Positions 34,773 to 43,214 of a stretch of 47,443 bases of DNA are shown piece after piece (within the stretch, counting starts at the first letter, position 1; each line of letters starts with the position of its first letter). The stretch is from Methanosarcina sp. KYL-1 (GTDB lineage: Archaea > Halobacteriota > Methanosarcinia > Methanosarcinales > Methanosarcinaceae). The stretch is taken from contig NZ_VOUA01000030.1 of NCBI RefSeq assembly GCF_024372725.1, positions 1 through 47,443 on the forward strand, written 5' to 3'. The position numbers and the translations under genes are program-made. Under the pieces are notes generated by a model. It was not told the origin of the DNA. It made no database searches and saw only the letters and a list, made by a program, of their open reading frames with translations.

Positions 34773-35312
34773 ATGTTCTTTGTAAGTGATATTTATACAA
34801 CAGCGCCGTCCGGGTTTAAGACGGAGCTCCAGGAAAAAACATTTAGAGTATTGCAAGACCTGCATATCCCGTTTGAGCGCGTCGATACCGACGAGGCAAT
34901 TACGATGGACGATTGCGTTCAGATTAATAAGGCGCTAGATATGAAAATGGTCAAGACGCTGTTTCTGTGCAACAGAAAGCAGACAGAGTTTTTCCTCTTT
35001 GTTACCACAGCAGACAAGCCGTTTAGCGCAAAGGAGTTCAGTAATGCGTTGGGTGTTTCCCGCGTTTCTTTTGCTCCTGCGGACTTGATGGGAAAGATGC
35101 TGGGAACAGAGATAGGTGCAACGACTGTTTTCAGCGCCTTATTGGATAAGGAGAATGGGTTACAGATTGTTTTCGATAAGGATATTCTTGCGGAAGAATG
35201 GTATGGGTGCAGCGACGGCACGACTACCGGGTTTATGAAAATCAAAACATCACAAATCTTCCATGATTTTCTGACGTTTACAAAACACTCTCCCAGGATT
35301 ATTCACGTGTAG
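34773..35312 (+). CDS. ProX/YbaK-type aminoacyl-tRNA deacylase
   Basis: A 179-residue free-standing editing domain related to ProX, PrdX and YbaK, which hydrolyse wrongly charged tRNA(Pro), for example with Ala or Cys. The conserved lysine lies in KMVKTLFLCN, and ATTVFSALLDKENGLQIVFDKDI is a typical family segment. The ATG 34773 is chosen over a TTG at 34767 because the ribosome site AAAGGA suits it better. It lies 19 bases before proB in the same direction; both serve proline metabolism. Bacterial in style. Confidence 0.85.
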   Translation: MFFVSDIYTTAPSGFKTELQEKTFRVLQDLHIPFERVDTDEAITMDDCVQINKALDMKMVKTLFLCNRKQTEFFLFVTTADKPFSAKEFSNALGVSRVSFAPADLMGKMLGTEIGATTVFSALLDKENGLQIVFDKDILAEEWYGCSDGTTTGFMKIKTSQIFHDFLTFTKHSPRIIHV

Positions 35313-35331
35313 CGAAAGAAAGGTGAATAAT

Positions 35332-36129
35332 TTGAGTTTGTATCAAAACAGAATTGTTGTCAAAGTAGGAACTTCTACCCTGACAAATGATATCGGGAAA
35401 AGCGATCTGCGTTCCTTTGACCGCATTGCCTGTGTACTGTCCGATATTCATAACATGGGCCATGAAGTCATTTTAGTTTCATCTGGCGCGATTGCTGTGG
35501 GCACGAATAAGCTACAAATGAAAACACGCCCAACGAGTATGCGTTTGAAGCAGGCTGCCGCTGCGGTAGGACAATGCAGCATTATGCACTTATACGACAA
35601 ATTTTTCAATGACTACGACAAGACTATCGCACAGATTTTGTTGAACGCCGAGGATATGGAAATGGAGGAAAAGAAGGAAAATCTGATAAACACCTTTGAC
35701 GCATTGCTTGAAATGGGCATTATCCCGGTTGTGAATGAAAACGACTCTGTTAGCTATACCGAAATCGAATCGGAAGATAGACTATTTGGCGATAACGATA
35801 TGCTCTCTGCGGTTGTCGCAGTATTGTGCAGAGCGCAAAAACTCGTCATTCTGTCCGACATTGACGGCTTTTATGACAGTGATCCTCGCCTCCATCCCAA
35901 CGCAATACGGATAGAGCGTATCAACGCAATAGACGAGGGCGTGCGATCATTAGCCGGAGGCGTGGGTTCTCGGCGCGGTACAGGCGGTATGAAAACTAAA
36001 CTGCAAGCGGCAAAGCTGGCAACAGCGCAGGGGATTGATACTATCATTACAAACGGCAAAAATCCGTCCGCTCTGTATGAAATCATCAAAGGGGGCAGCG
36101 TTGGTACGCTTTTTGTCGGTAAACGATAA
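35332..36129 (+). CDS. proB: Glutamate 5-kinase without PUA domain
   Basis: It phosphorylates glutamate to gamma-glutamyl phosphate, the first step of proline synthesis. The amino-acid kinase fold has KVGTSTLT, ILVSSGAIAVG, VVNENDSVS, FGDNDMLSAVVA and GTGGMKTKLQAA. The C-terminal PUA domain of E. coli ProB is absent, as in many clostridial forms. I start at TTG 35332, five bases behind AAAGGTGA; a GTG at 35323 would lie inside that site. The next step's gene, proA, is missing: a transposase remnant begins two bases after the stop, so the block was probably cut there. Confidence 0.9.
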   Translation: MSLYQNRIVVKVGTSTLTNDIGKSDLRSFDRIACVLSDIHNMGHEVILVSSGAIAVGTNKLQMKTRPTSMRLKQAAAAVGQCSIMHLYDKFFNDYDKTIAQILLNAEDMEMEEKKENLINTFDALLEMGIIPVVNENDSVSYTEIESEDRLFGDNDMLSAVVAVLCRAQKLVILSDIDGFYDSDPRLHPNAIRIERINAIDEGVRSLAGGVGSRRGTGGMKTKLQAAKLATAQGIDTIITNGKNPSALYEIIKGGSVGTLFVGKR

Positions 36130-36130
36130 T

Positions 36131-36660
36131 TTGTGGAGACTTCAAAAACAAAATCAAATCTTCAAAAAATCAAGTTTGGACTTTACCTCCAGATATTCGA
36201 GATCTCATTCCTTCGATCATATCTGCTATTTGGTTGAGTCTTTTGTAGATGAAATGAATTTTATTGAATTTGAAATCAAGTACAATGTCCTGGGCACCCT
36301 TCTTATCATCCTCGCATATTATGCAAGATTTTGATTCAATCGATGCTTGATAGAGTACGAAGGTCGCGAGCGATAGCTCGCAATGTTCGAGAAAATGTAT
36401 TTACATGTATTTGGCTGGAAACCTGAAACCCGATTTTAGAATAATCAGTGACTTTCGAAAGGAAAATGGAAAAATGATCACCAAACTGTTCAAAAATACA
36501 GTTGCGGCGGCTAAAGATCATGGAGTGATAGGTCTTGAGCAACTAAGCATAGATGTATCCATGGTAAAAGCTTCTGCGTCAAATAACAGTGCTGTTATAG
36601 AAGACGTTTTGAAAGTTATTGTAGAGATTGCTACGTTATTACCATCAGTAATTGTCGGAC
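36131..36660 (+). pseudogene. IS1182-like transposase remnant with frameshifts
   Basis: Three successive frames together spell a transposase N-terminal half. The first contains SLDFTSRYSRSHSFDHICYL. The second contains GHPSYHPRILCKILIQSML, then DRVRRSRAIARNVRENVF. The third contains MYLAGNLKPDFRIISDFRKE, then GVIGLEQLSIDVSMVKASA. This is the order of DUF772/IS1182-type transposases. Two frameshifts (near 36290 and 36400) and loss of the catalytic half make it inactive. It starts right after proB. Confidence 0.75.
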
Positions 36661-36668
36661 AGCATGTG

Positions 36669-36704
36669 AAGGACGGGGTATCCGTGACCCTCCGCGCTCC
36701 CGAT
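36669..36704 (+). repeat. Second copy of the IS-end block
   Basis: The 36-base block found at 85-120 recurs here with one mismatch (ATTCG against ATCCG), directly after the transposase remnant and before the 3' end of gatD. Confidence 0.85.
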
Positions 36705-36777
36705 TTAATGAATTGAAGAAAAAAATAGAAAGGAAAAGGGAAATAAAAAAGAAAAAATTTTGAGCTTATTTTCTCCT

Positions 36778-38052
36778 TTACTTTAGTGTGCACTCAGTGA
36801 TTTCCCCGCTGAGGTCGTTTTTAAGCATTTCAACGGCCTTTTCAAAATCATCGGTCTGCCCGAGTACCCACATAAGCTTGACAAGGGCGGTTTCGGGAAG
36901 GGTGTCTTCCCCTTCTACTGCTCCGGCTTTTAACATGTCGCGGCCTGTGTCGTAGACGCGGTCGCAGATCCTGCCGTTCAGGCACTGGGATGTGACCACC
37001 ACGGGCATTTTTGCGTCCACTGCTTTCCTTAGCATGGGAATCCATTTTGTGGAGACGTGACCCAGCCCCGTACCTTCAAGGACAAGGCCTCTGTATCCGG
37101 CATTTATATAGTAGTCGAGGACTGCAGGGTCTGCACCGGGGGTGAACTTGACGAGGGCGCACTTTGCTTCCATGCCGGGCTTGAATTTAAGGGATTTTTC
37201 CCCGCGTTTCGTGTAGTCCACGATGGTTGTAATCTCGCGGGTGTTGTAGTCAACGGTCCCTATGGGCAAGGAGTTGACGGACTTGAAGGCGTCCCTGCGG
37301 GAGGTGTGCATCTTCCTTACTTTTGTTCCGCGGTGGATCTCACAGTAGTCGTCCGAGGTCGTGCCGTGCATGACCAGCGAAACTTCGGCAATGTCGCTTA
37401 TTGCAACCAGGGCTGCACAGATGGCGTTCATGGCGTTGTCGCTGCTCGGGCGGTCGGCACTCCTCTGGGAACCAACGAAGACGATTGGCACCGGGGTTTC
37501 GATCATGAAGGAGAGGGCTGCAGCCGAGTACATCATGGTGTCCGTCCCGTGGGTGATGATCACGCCATCGGCTCCGGCTTCGATCTCTTCCACAACAGCC
37601 TTTGCGAGGTTTTGCCAGGAGTCGGAGTCCATGTTCTCGGAGAGGATGCTTGAAATTACCCTTCCCTTGAAATCCGCAATTTCCTTAAGTTCGGGAATTG
37701 CCGCGAGGATGTCGTCGGCGGTGAACTGGGAGGTAACGGCTCCTGTCCGGTAGTCGATCTTGCTGGCAATAGTCCCGCCGGTGGAAAGGATCGCGACTTT
37801 AGGGAGTATCTTCCCGGCCCCGGCCGGAGGCTCACCCCCGGCTTTGCATTCTTTTACCCCTTTTCCGTTCTTTGGGCCTTCTTCCCCGTTGCTTTCAAGA
37901 CGGGTTATACGGACCCTGTCCGTAGAAAAGCCGGCATTGTACCCGCTCTTCATCTTGATAGTGATGTACCCTTCCATTGAAGGCATCACCTTGCCTTCAT
38001 ACACTGTGCCGTTCTTTTCTATGCTTACCCGGTCGCCCTGTTTGAATTCCAT
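36778..38052 (-). CDS. gatD: Glutamyl-tRNA(Gln) amidotransferase subunit D
   Basis: The asparaginase-like half of the archaeal GatDE amidotransferase, which turns Glu-tRNA(Gln) into Gln-tRNA(Gln). GatD releases ammonia for GatE. There is an N-terminal beta-barrel of about 50 residues ([20 protein letters not shown]), a charged linker, then a type I asparaginase domain with [23 protein letters not shown] and [12 protein letters not shown]. At 424 residues it has the usual length. gatE is not adjacent here. The ATG follows AAAAAGGGAATT. Confidence 0.95.
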   Translation of the reverse strand: MEFKQGDRVSIEKNGTVYEGKVMPSMEGYITIKMKSGYNAGFSTDRVRITRLESNGEEGPKNGKGVKECKAGGEPPAGAGKILPKVAILSTGGTIASKIDYRTGAVTSQFTADDILAAIPELKEIADFKGRVISSILSENMDSDSWQNLAKAVVEEIEAGADGVIITHGTDTMMYSAAALSFMIETPVPIVFVGSQRSADRPSSDNAMNAICAALVAISDIAEVSLVMHGTTSDDYCEIHRGTKVRKMHTSRRDAFKSVNSLPIGTVDYNTREITTIVDYTKRGEKSLKFKPGMEAKCALVKFTPGADPAVLDYYINAGYRGLVLEGTGLGHVSTKWIPMLRKAVDAKMPVVVTSQCLNGRICDRVYDTGRDMLKAGAVEGEDTLPETALVKLMWVLGQTDDFEKAVEMLKNDLSGEITECTLK

Positions 38053-38149
38053 GATAATTCCCTTTTTCCTCTGTTGGATAATATGATCTTAAAATTCCCT
38101 TTATTCCGTAATTTTTCTGCTTTACTATGAGGTCAACGTAATATTAAAA

Positions 38150-38267
38150 GGTTAGATGTGAAAGGTTTAGAAATAAAAGGTTTAGATGTAAAGGTTAGAT
38201 GTAAAGGTTAGATGTAAAGGTTAGATGTAAAGGTTAGATGTAAAGGTTAGATGTAAAAGGTTAAATG
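38150..38267. repeat. 13-bp tandem repeat between gatD and argH
   Basis: About nine units of GGTTAGATGTAAA, the first ones imperfect, fill much of the 273-base gap upstream of gatD. No gene is seen there. Confidence 0.88.
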
Positions 38268-38325
38268 AGGTATTAAAACCTCAACCTCCGTTTTAAAATT
38301 TTGGTTTAAAATTTTATTTTAAAGC

Positions 38326-39801
38326 TTAGTCCTTCCTGTATTCCTCGACCACCGAAAGCAGATTTTCGAAAGCCGAGTCAATAGAATCTTTCAGGGTTGC
38401 AATTTCCTGTTCGTTGAGTTCCAGGTCAGCCTGCCGCTTTCCCAGGTAGCGCTGCATTTCTTCGGGGGCCGGGCCTCCCGGAACCTTTCTCCTCTCAATA
38501 TTCGAGACCGGGTTGAGGGCTTCCCTTACCATCTTTTCCGTAAGCCCCCTGTCCGAAAGCGACTCTCCCAGCACTACTTCGGCTATGGAGTCTATTTTTT
38601 CCAGGGTGGGCTTTTCGCTGTCCCTGGCCAGCACCCCTACGAGCTGGTGGGCAGTCCTGAAGGGGATCCCGGTTTCCCGGACAAAGGTGTCTGCAAGTTC
38701 GGTAGCTGTGGTAAAGCCCGTAACCGACTGGGCTGCAAGCACATCAGGGTGGACTTTCATTGTCCTTGCCATCCCTTCCATGACCCTGACCGAAGCCCGG
38801 ACGGTTTCTGCGGAGCGCCAGATGTTGGGGGTTGCTTCCTGCAGGTCCCGGTTATAGCTCAGGGGAAGCCCCTTACAGATCGTAAGGAGAGACATAAGCG
38901 CACCGGTTGCAACGCCTGTTTTCCCGCGCATAAGTTCTGCAGTATCCGGGTTTTTCTTCTGGGGCATGATCGAGGAGGTGGAGGCATACGTGTCGTCCAG
39001 CTCGATGAAGTTGAATTCCGAGGAAGACCAGACAACCAGCTCTTCAGCCATCCTGCTCAGGTTGATCATGAGGTTTGCAAACACCGAAGCACATTCGATC
39101 AGAAAGTCCCTGCTGCTTACCGCGTCCATGGAGTTTTCAAGCATGCCTGCAAAGCCCAGGAGTTCCTGGGTCCGCTTCCTGTTGAGGGAAAAGCCCGTGG
39201 ATGCAAATGCAGCAGCGCCCAGGGGGCACAGGTTCACCCTGGAAAAGGCATCCAGCACCCGGTCAAAGTCCCTGGAGAGTGCGGATTCGTGGGCGCTGAG
39301 GTGGTGGGCGAGGGTGGTAGGCTGGGCATGCTGCAGGTGGGTAAAGCCGGGCATGAGGGTTTTTGTGTGCTTTTCTGCAAGGGCAAGGAAGGTCTTTCTG
39401 AGAGTGAAGAGTTCCTCAAGGAGCCCGAGCAGCTCGTCCCTCAGGGCCAGCCTTATGCAGGTAGCAACCTCGTCATTTCTGGAACGCCCGGAGTGCATCC
39501 TGCCCCCAACTTCTTCCCCCACCATGTCGATTAAGCGGGATTCCAGGGAAATGTGGATGTCCTCGTAGCTGAAGTCGAGCTTTTCCATCCCCTCTTCCCG
39601 GACTTTCAAAAGCCCGCTCAGGATTTTGCTGCAGTCCTCTCCCCTTATGATGCCCTGCTCTTTCAGCATCACGGTATGCGCAAGGTCAACTGCAATATCA
39701 GCGTAGAAAATCCACCTGTCAGCCTCCATAGAGGAGGTATAGCGTAAAATTTCCTCATCCGGGGCAGCTTCTAACCTGCCTCTGCGTAAAATGTTGCTCA
39801 T
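38326..39801 (-). CDS. argH: Argininosuccinate lyase
   Basis: It cleaves argininosuccinate to arginine and fumarate, the last step of arginine synthesis. At 491 residues the protein carries the fumarase/aspartase signature SSIMPQKKNPD with its catalytic serine loop, the early SGRSRNDEVATCIRLALRDELL region and FTHLQHAQPTTLAHHL. It is a complete single gene. The next gene in its direction, gatD, is 273 bases away and has its own likely promoter. Confidence 0.96.
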   Translation of the reverse strand: MSNILRRGRLEAAPDEEILRYTSSMEADRWIFYADIAVDLAHTVMLKEQGIIRGEDCSKILSGLLKVREEGMEKLDFSYEDIHISLESRLIDMVGEEVGGRMHSGRSRNDEVATCIRLALRDELLGLLEELFTLRKTFLALAEKHTKTLMPGFTHLQHAQPTTLAHHLSAHESALSRDFDRVLDAFSRVNLCPLGAAAFASTGFSLNRKRTQELLGFAGMLENSMDAVSSRDFLIECASVFANLMINLSRMAEELVVWSSSEFNFIELDDTYASTSSIMPQKKNPDTAELMRGKTGVATGALMSLLTICKGLPLSYNRDLQEATPNIWRSAETVRASVRVMEGMARTMKVHPDVLAAQSVTGFTTATELADTFVRETGIPFRTAHQLVGVLARDSEKPTLEKIDSIAEVVLGESLSDRGLTEKMVREALNPVSNIERRKVPGGPAPEEMQRYLGKRQADLELNEQEIATLKDSIDSAFENLLSVVEEYRKD

Positions 39802-40071
39802 CAGGGTCCCTCATGTGAGATTATAAAGTAGGCTTGTGTGATGTGATTGGTTCTATGATGTGATTGATAAGATTGAGAATATCTGTAACCGGTTATGTGT
39901 GTAATCGGCAACTAATACCTTTAATACGTCTATCTTTAATACGTCTATACGTCTGATTGATGCCTGTGAGTGATTTATTTTTGCCCGCCTGCTCATAAAT
40001 AGGCCGAATACCGGAAAATCCGTAGCGTGGTATTATTCCATAACACTTAAATATGAATCGGTTTTCCGGAT

Positions 40072-40108
40072 GTTGCAGTCCTTGTTTAAGTGGATCTTGA
40101 TCTCGAAT
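40072..40108 (-). repeat. Degenerate CRISPR repeat, 32 of 37 matching
   Basis: On the plus strand this 37-base block matches the local consensus (GTTTCAATCCTTGTTTTAGT then GGATCTTGCTCGCGAAT) at 32 positions. It is the outermost of five. The likely crRNA sense is the minus strand, where the consensus ends in ATTGAAAC. Confidence 0.7.
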
Positions 40109-40125
40109 CAACCGGAAGGGCGAAA

Positions 40126-40207
40126 CTGCCGCCCAACGGCTGGCGTTACCGGCAAGGGAGGATTTGGCGGGAAAAACCACCAGACGCCAAATCCGCCGTT
40201 GGGGCAG
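40126..40207. repeat. Long GC-rich stem-loop
   Basis: An inner perfect stem, GGATTTGGCG (40160-40169) with CGCCAAATCC (40185-40194), sits inside an outer stem, CTGCCGCCCAACGG with CCGTTGGGGCAG (40196-40207). It lies just past the ubiA stop and may be a terminator-like RNA structure or a mobile-element end. Confidence 0.55.
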
Positions 40208-40290
40208 AATCCCGAAAGTACGGGCGAATTCCCGCACCTGTCCGTTGCACGCGGTGTTGGGAGGCTTAGAATCAAACTGCCGCCAAACTT

Positions 40291-41142
40291 TCACCTGACC
40301 ATTCGAATGATTATGATAATTAAGAATGCCACCAATCCGCTCAGGTATATCCAGCGGATATAAATTCGCCGATTTGCTATTCTCGAGTCCAGCAATTTAC
40401 TCGTTGAGTACAGAATAACCGCATCCATCAGTAAAATGGGAAACAGATAAATCCACTCTAACCAGCCCAGGAAAAACGGCAAGCTACTTGCAACAATCAC
40501 CAGTAAGAAAATCGCTCCGCTGATTTTCAAGGCGTTTTCGCGACCAAGTACCAGAGCTAAGGAACGGGACCCTGCGAGACGATCGCCTTCAATATCCATA
40601 GCATCTGCCGCAATTTCTTCTCCCAGGTCTACAAGCATTACTATGACCGCAAAAAACCAGACTATGATTTCAAATGGTCTGCCTGCTGCCATACCACCAA
40701 AAACAAAAGTCATGCCTACCGAAAAGCTGACCATCAGATTTCCTATAAAACCAGCCTTTTTGAACCTCCAATTGTAAAGAAAACCCACTGCCCATACTAA
40801 AATAACTATAAGCAAAGCCTCCAGGCTAATCAGGTAGCCTGTGATAAATCCAAGCATTGTCACTACAATGGAGAGCAAAACAACATCCCGCCCGGTAACA
40901 AGCCCTGCCGGGAGCGGCCTTTCCGGGGCGTTTATTCTGTCGATTTCGATATCAAAATAGTCATTCGGGATCAGAGCCGCAGCCGAAATAAAAAAAAAGC
41001 TTAGAAACCCCAGTACAATTTCTGTTGTGGCGGGGAGTTCGCCTAATGCCAGCAATTCCCCTAATATCACGCACACTCCCGCAGCAAATGGCAGTTCAAA
41101 ACGGAATAAGCGAAACAGACCTGGCATTCTTGTTCTGAACAT
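40291..41142 (-). CDS. UbiA-family prenyltransferase (DGGGP synthase-like)
   Basis: A 283-residue membrane enzyme with about nine helices and both Asp-rich motifs, NDYFDIEIDRINAPERPLPAG and DAMDIEGDRLAGSRSLA, which bind prenyl diphosphate through Mg2+. The closest function is digeranylgeranylglyceryl phosphate synthase, which adds the second ether-linked chain of archaeal lipids, but another prenyl acceptor is possible. GAGGAAA lies ten bases before the ATG. The gene occupies the interval between two CRISPR-like repeats. Confidence 0.85.
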   Translation of the reverse strand: MFRTRMPGLFRLFRFELPFAAGVCVILGELLALGELPATTEIVLGFLSFFFISAAALIPNDYFDIEIDRINAPERPLPAGLVTGRDVVLLSIVVTMLGFITGYLISLEALLIVILVWAVGFLYNWRFKKAGFIGNLMVSFSVGMTFVFGGMAAGRPFEIIVWFFAVIVMLVDLGEEIAADAMDIEGDRLAGSRSLALVLGRENALKISGAIFLLVIVASSLPFFLGWLEWIYLFPILLMDAVILYSTSKLLDSRIANRRIYIRWIYLSGLVAFLIIIIIRMVR

Positions 41143-41202
41143 AACAGTATTTCCTCACAATTAACTCAATATTTGCAGCCCAAGTATTGAGTATAACGGA
41201 GT

Positions 41203-41254
41203 GTTTTAATCCTTGTTTTTTTAATCCTTGTTTTAGTGGATTTTGCCCGTGGAC
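41203..41254 (-). repeat. Degenerate CRISPR repeat (30 of 37) plus partial copy
   Basis: The block 41218-41254 matches the local repeat consensus at 30 of 37 positions. It is directly preceded by 41203-41220, which repeats the first 18 bases (GTTTTAATCCTTGTTTTT). The array-like unit separates ubiA (61 bases away) from codB (30 bases away). Confidence 0.7.
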
Positions 41255-41284
41255 CGGATCCCCTCTGTTATTTCCTGGTTGATG

Positions 41285-42559
41285 TTACTGTCGTCTGGAC
41301 ACTTTTTTGTTGCAGCGGAGCTTGAGATAACCTTTCCAGAACCATTCAGCGATCAGGTAGACGGCCATGGAGCAGAGGATGCTGTTTACGGCAGTGATGC
41401 CGGGCAGCAGCCTTGCAGCCAGTACACCGGAGATCCAGGCCGCAACGGCGGTCCCTCTGAGTTTGCTGAACCGGTGCACATCCAGCGTGGCGTAGCTGCG
41501 TTTACGGAGCAGGAAGTAATCGGCAATGATCACTCCCCCGATGGACGGCAGCATGGTATTGAGCAGACTAAGAAAACCAACAAAGTTGTTGTAGAGATAC
41601 ATGGCACTGACAGTACCCACCAGTCCGTTGAACAACACCATATATTTCTTGGGCAGGCGGGTAATGTTGGAGAAGCCCAATCCCGAGGCGTACAGGGCAT
41701 TGTCGTTTGTGGTCCATATATTCATTCCCAGCACGAGCATGGCAGGGATGATCATCCCTTGCCTGAGCATCACATCAGAGATGTCACTTTGCTTATAAAG
41801 TGCAGCACCCACGGCACCGAAGAGGAACATGAGGCTATTTCCCACGAAAAAAGCGATGACGGTGGTCGATACGGAGATGGACGGCTTTTTTGCAAAGCGG
41901 GTAAAGTCAGGGGTAAGGGTCCCGCCACTGATAAATGAAGCCACACAAATCCCAATGGCGGTGGTCATGGCCATGGGGTTATCGGGAGTAAGGGCAAAGA
42001 GCCCTTCCAGCCCCCCGGCAGCCTCCACCCCCCTGGCCACGGAGGCACTCCCCAGCAAAGCTATAGACGGCACAGCAATAAAGCTAAGGGCGGTGAGGGC
42101 CCGGATCCCAAACCAGGCGGTAAATGTCATAAGCAGTCCGGCCGCCCCTATGAGCATATAGATATTGTCGCCGGTAACCCTCTGTACCGGCAGGGCAAAC
42201 ATGGCCACTCCCACACCGAACCATCCCACCTGTGTGATACTCAAAAGGAAAGAAGGCAGGTATGACCCTATCTCCCCAAAAGAGTATCGAGTGAGCAGGT
42301 GAGTGGACAGCCCCGTACGTCCGGCAATATAAGCCAGCAGACCGGTATATACTCCCAGTATCAGGTTCCCTGCCAGTACGGCGACGATAAAGTCCCGGAC
42401 GGTAAGGCCCATTCCCAGTGTCCCTCCCGACCACATACTGGCGGAAAAGAAGGTGAAACCCAGCATCACCACCAGCATGGACCAGAAAGGTTTCTTGTGG
42501 GAAGGGGCTACATGTTCCAGGGAGAAATCGGTGTCAGGAGTAGAATTTTGTTTCGTCAT
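41285..42559 (-). CDS. codB: Cytosine permease-like NCS1 transporter (CodB)
   Basis: A 424-residue, roughly 12-helix transporter of the NCS1 family, close in length and pattern to E. coli CodB, which imports cytosine. Typical stretches are FSLEHVAPSHKKPFWSMLVVMLGFTFF, SYLPSFLLSITQVGWFGVGVAMFA and LGMNIWTTNDNALYASGLG. No cytosine deaminase is in the window. It has a bacterial look for a methanogen and sits between two CRISPR-like repeats with only 30 and 21 bases to spare. Confidence 0.87.
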   Translation of the reverse strand: MTKQNSTPDTDFSLEHVAPSHKKPFWSMLVVMLGFTFFSASMWSGGTLGMGLTVRDFIVAVLAGNLILGVYTGLLAYIAGRTGLSTHLLTRYSFGEIGSYLPSFLLSITQVGWFGVGVAMFALPVQRVTGDNIYMLIGAAGLLMTFTAWFGIRALTALSFIAVPSIALLGSASVARGVEAAGGLEGLFALTPDNPMAMTTAIGICVASFISGGTLTPDFTRFAKKPSISVSTTVIAFFVGNSLMFLFGAVGAALYKQSDISDVMLRQGMIIPAMLVLGMNIWTTNDNALYASGLGFSNITRLPKKYMVLFNGLVGTVSAMYLYNNFVGFLSLLNTMLPSIGGVIIADYFLLRKRSYATLDVHRFSKLRGTAVAAWISGVLAARLLPGITAVNSILCSMAVYLIAEWFWKGYLKLRCNKKVSRRQ

Positions 42560-42580
42560 GTTTTTCCATTTTGCTTTTGT

Positions 42581-42617
42581 GTTTCAATCCTTGTTTTAGT
42601 GAATCATGCAATAGTTT
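42581..42617 (-). repeat. Degenerate CRISPR repeat, first 21 bases exact
   Basis: The first 21 bases match the local consensus perfectly and the rest decays (29 of 37 overall). It lies 21 bases upstream of the codB start. Confidence 0.72.
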
Positions 42618-42777
42618 CTATATAGATTTTTAAATTGAGGAATACACAGTTTTTATCTATAGTTCTATTCGGCAAATATCTGATAAATAGCAAAACAACC
42701 TGAGAACAAAAACATGTTGAATAACTTTTTATATTTTCTCGACATCACATGCCATACTATTGAAAGGGGTTCATACT

Positions 42778-43071
42778 GTGACAACGAGACGTATTACTAA
42801 AATCGGTGTGTTATCACTTGGAAAAACCTTTGGAGCGATTTACGCAATAATGGGCTTTATATTCGGAGCTATAATGACTCTCATGTCCCTGGGAATGGGT
42901 TCTTTGATGGGAAACGAGGGAGCGTTAGCAGGCCTGCTGTTCGGGGTCGGAGCCATCATAACAGTACCCATCTTCTACGGAATTTTAGGTTTCATTGGCG
43001 GTATAATCACAGCGTTGATATATAATGTAGCAGCCGGATTCATTGGTGGCCTGGAAATAGAAGTGGAATAA
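42778..43071 (+). CDS. Small membrane protein of unknown function
   Basis: A 97-residue protein with two or three hydrophobic, glycine-rich helices (GKTFGAIYAIMGFIFGAIMTLMSLG and later FGVGAIITVPIFYGILGFIGGII) and an acidic end. I do not recognise a named family. I start at GTG 42778, nine bases after GAAAGGGG, giving MTTRRITKIG with a basic N-terminus; the frame opens back to 42760. It is the only plus-strand gene in this stretch and lies between two CRISPR-like repeats, its stop nine bases before the second. Confidence 0.65.
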   Translation: MTTRRITKIGVLSLGKTFGAIYAIMGFIFGAIMTLMSLGMGSLMGNEGALAGLLFGVGAIITVPIFYGILGFIGGIITALIYNVAAGFIGGLEIEVE

Positions 43072-43080
43072 ACCAATAAA

Positions 43081-43191
43081 GTTTAAATCCCTGTTTTTAC
43101 GGACCTTACCCGCGAATAGCTTTGCTTGGAGATTTAAGGGAACCTTTTACCCTTGTTTCAATCCTTGCTTTAGTGGATCTTGCTCGCGAAT
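43081..43191 (-). CRISPR. Minimal CRISPR array: repeat-spacer-repeat
   Basis: Two 37-base repeats (43081-43117, 29 of 37 to the local consensus; 43155-43191, 36 of 37) enclose a spacer of exactly 37 bases (43118-43154). The consensus GTTTCAATCC... read on the minus strand ends ATTGAAAC, the usual 8-base crRNA handle, so the array runs in the same direction as the cas genes. cas3 ends only 23 bases away and there is no room for a leader. It is probably the stub of a larger array. Confidence 0.78.
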
Positions 43192-43214
43192 AACGTAAGG
43201 CCTCAAGATTTATT

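Larger units (their letters stand above)
39802..40290. other. Gene-free gap with CRISPR-like repeat and stem-loop
   Basis: These 489 bases hold the argH promoter region, a direct repeat TTAATACGTCTAT at about 39921 and 39935, a degenerate CRISPR repeat (40072-40108) and a GC-rich long stem-loop (40126-40207). A frame on the minus strand across 39893-40294 shows no protein-like composition and is not called. Confidence 0.6.

Noticed and set aside
38647-39534. A 295-residue open frame opposite argH
   Set aside because: argH is complete with its signature motif on the other strand. The antisense frame has no recognisable domain.
40126-40207. Possible integron attC site
   Set aside because: GCCCAAC and GTTGGGG resemble the core sites, but the second lacks the required final pyrimidine and no integron integrase is seen. 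I keep it only as a structured repeat.
39893-40294. A 133-residue open frame on the minus strand
   Set aside because: It spans a CRISPR-like repeat and a GC-rich palindrome, has no ribosome site and no protein-like pattern, so it is probably chance.
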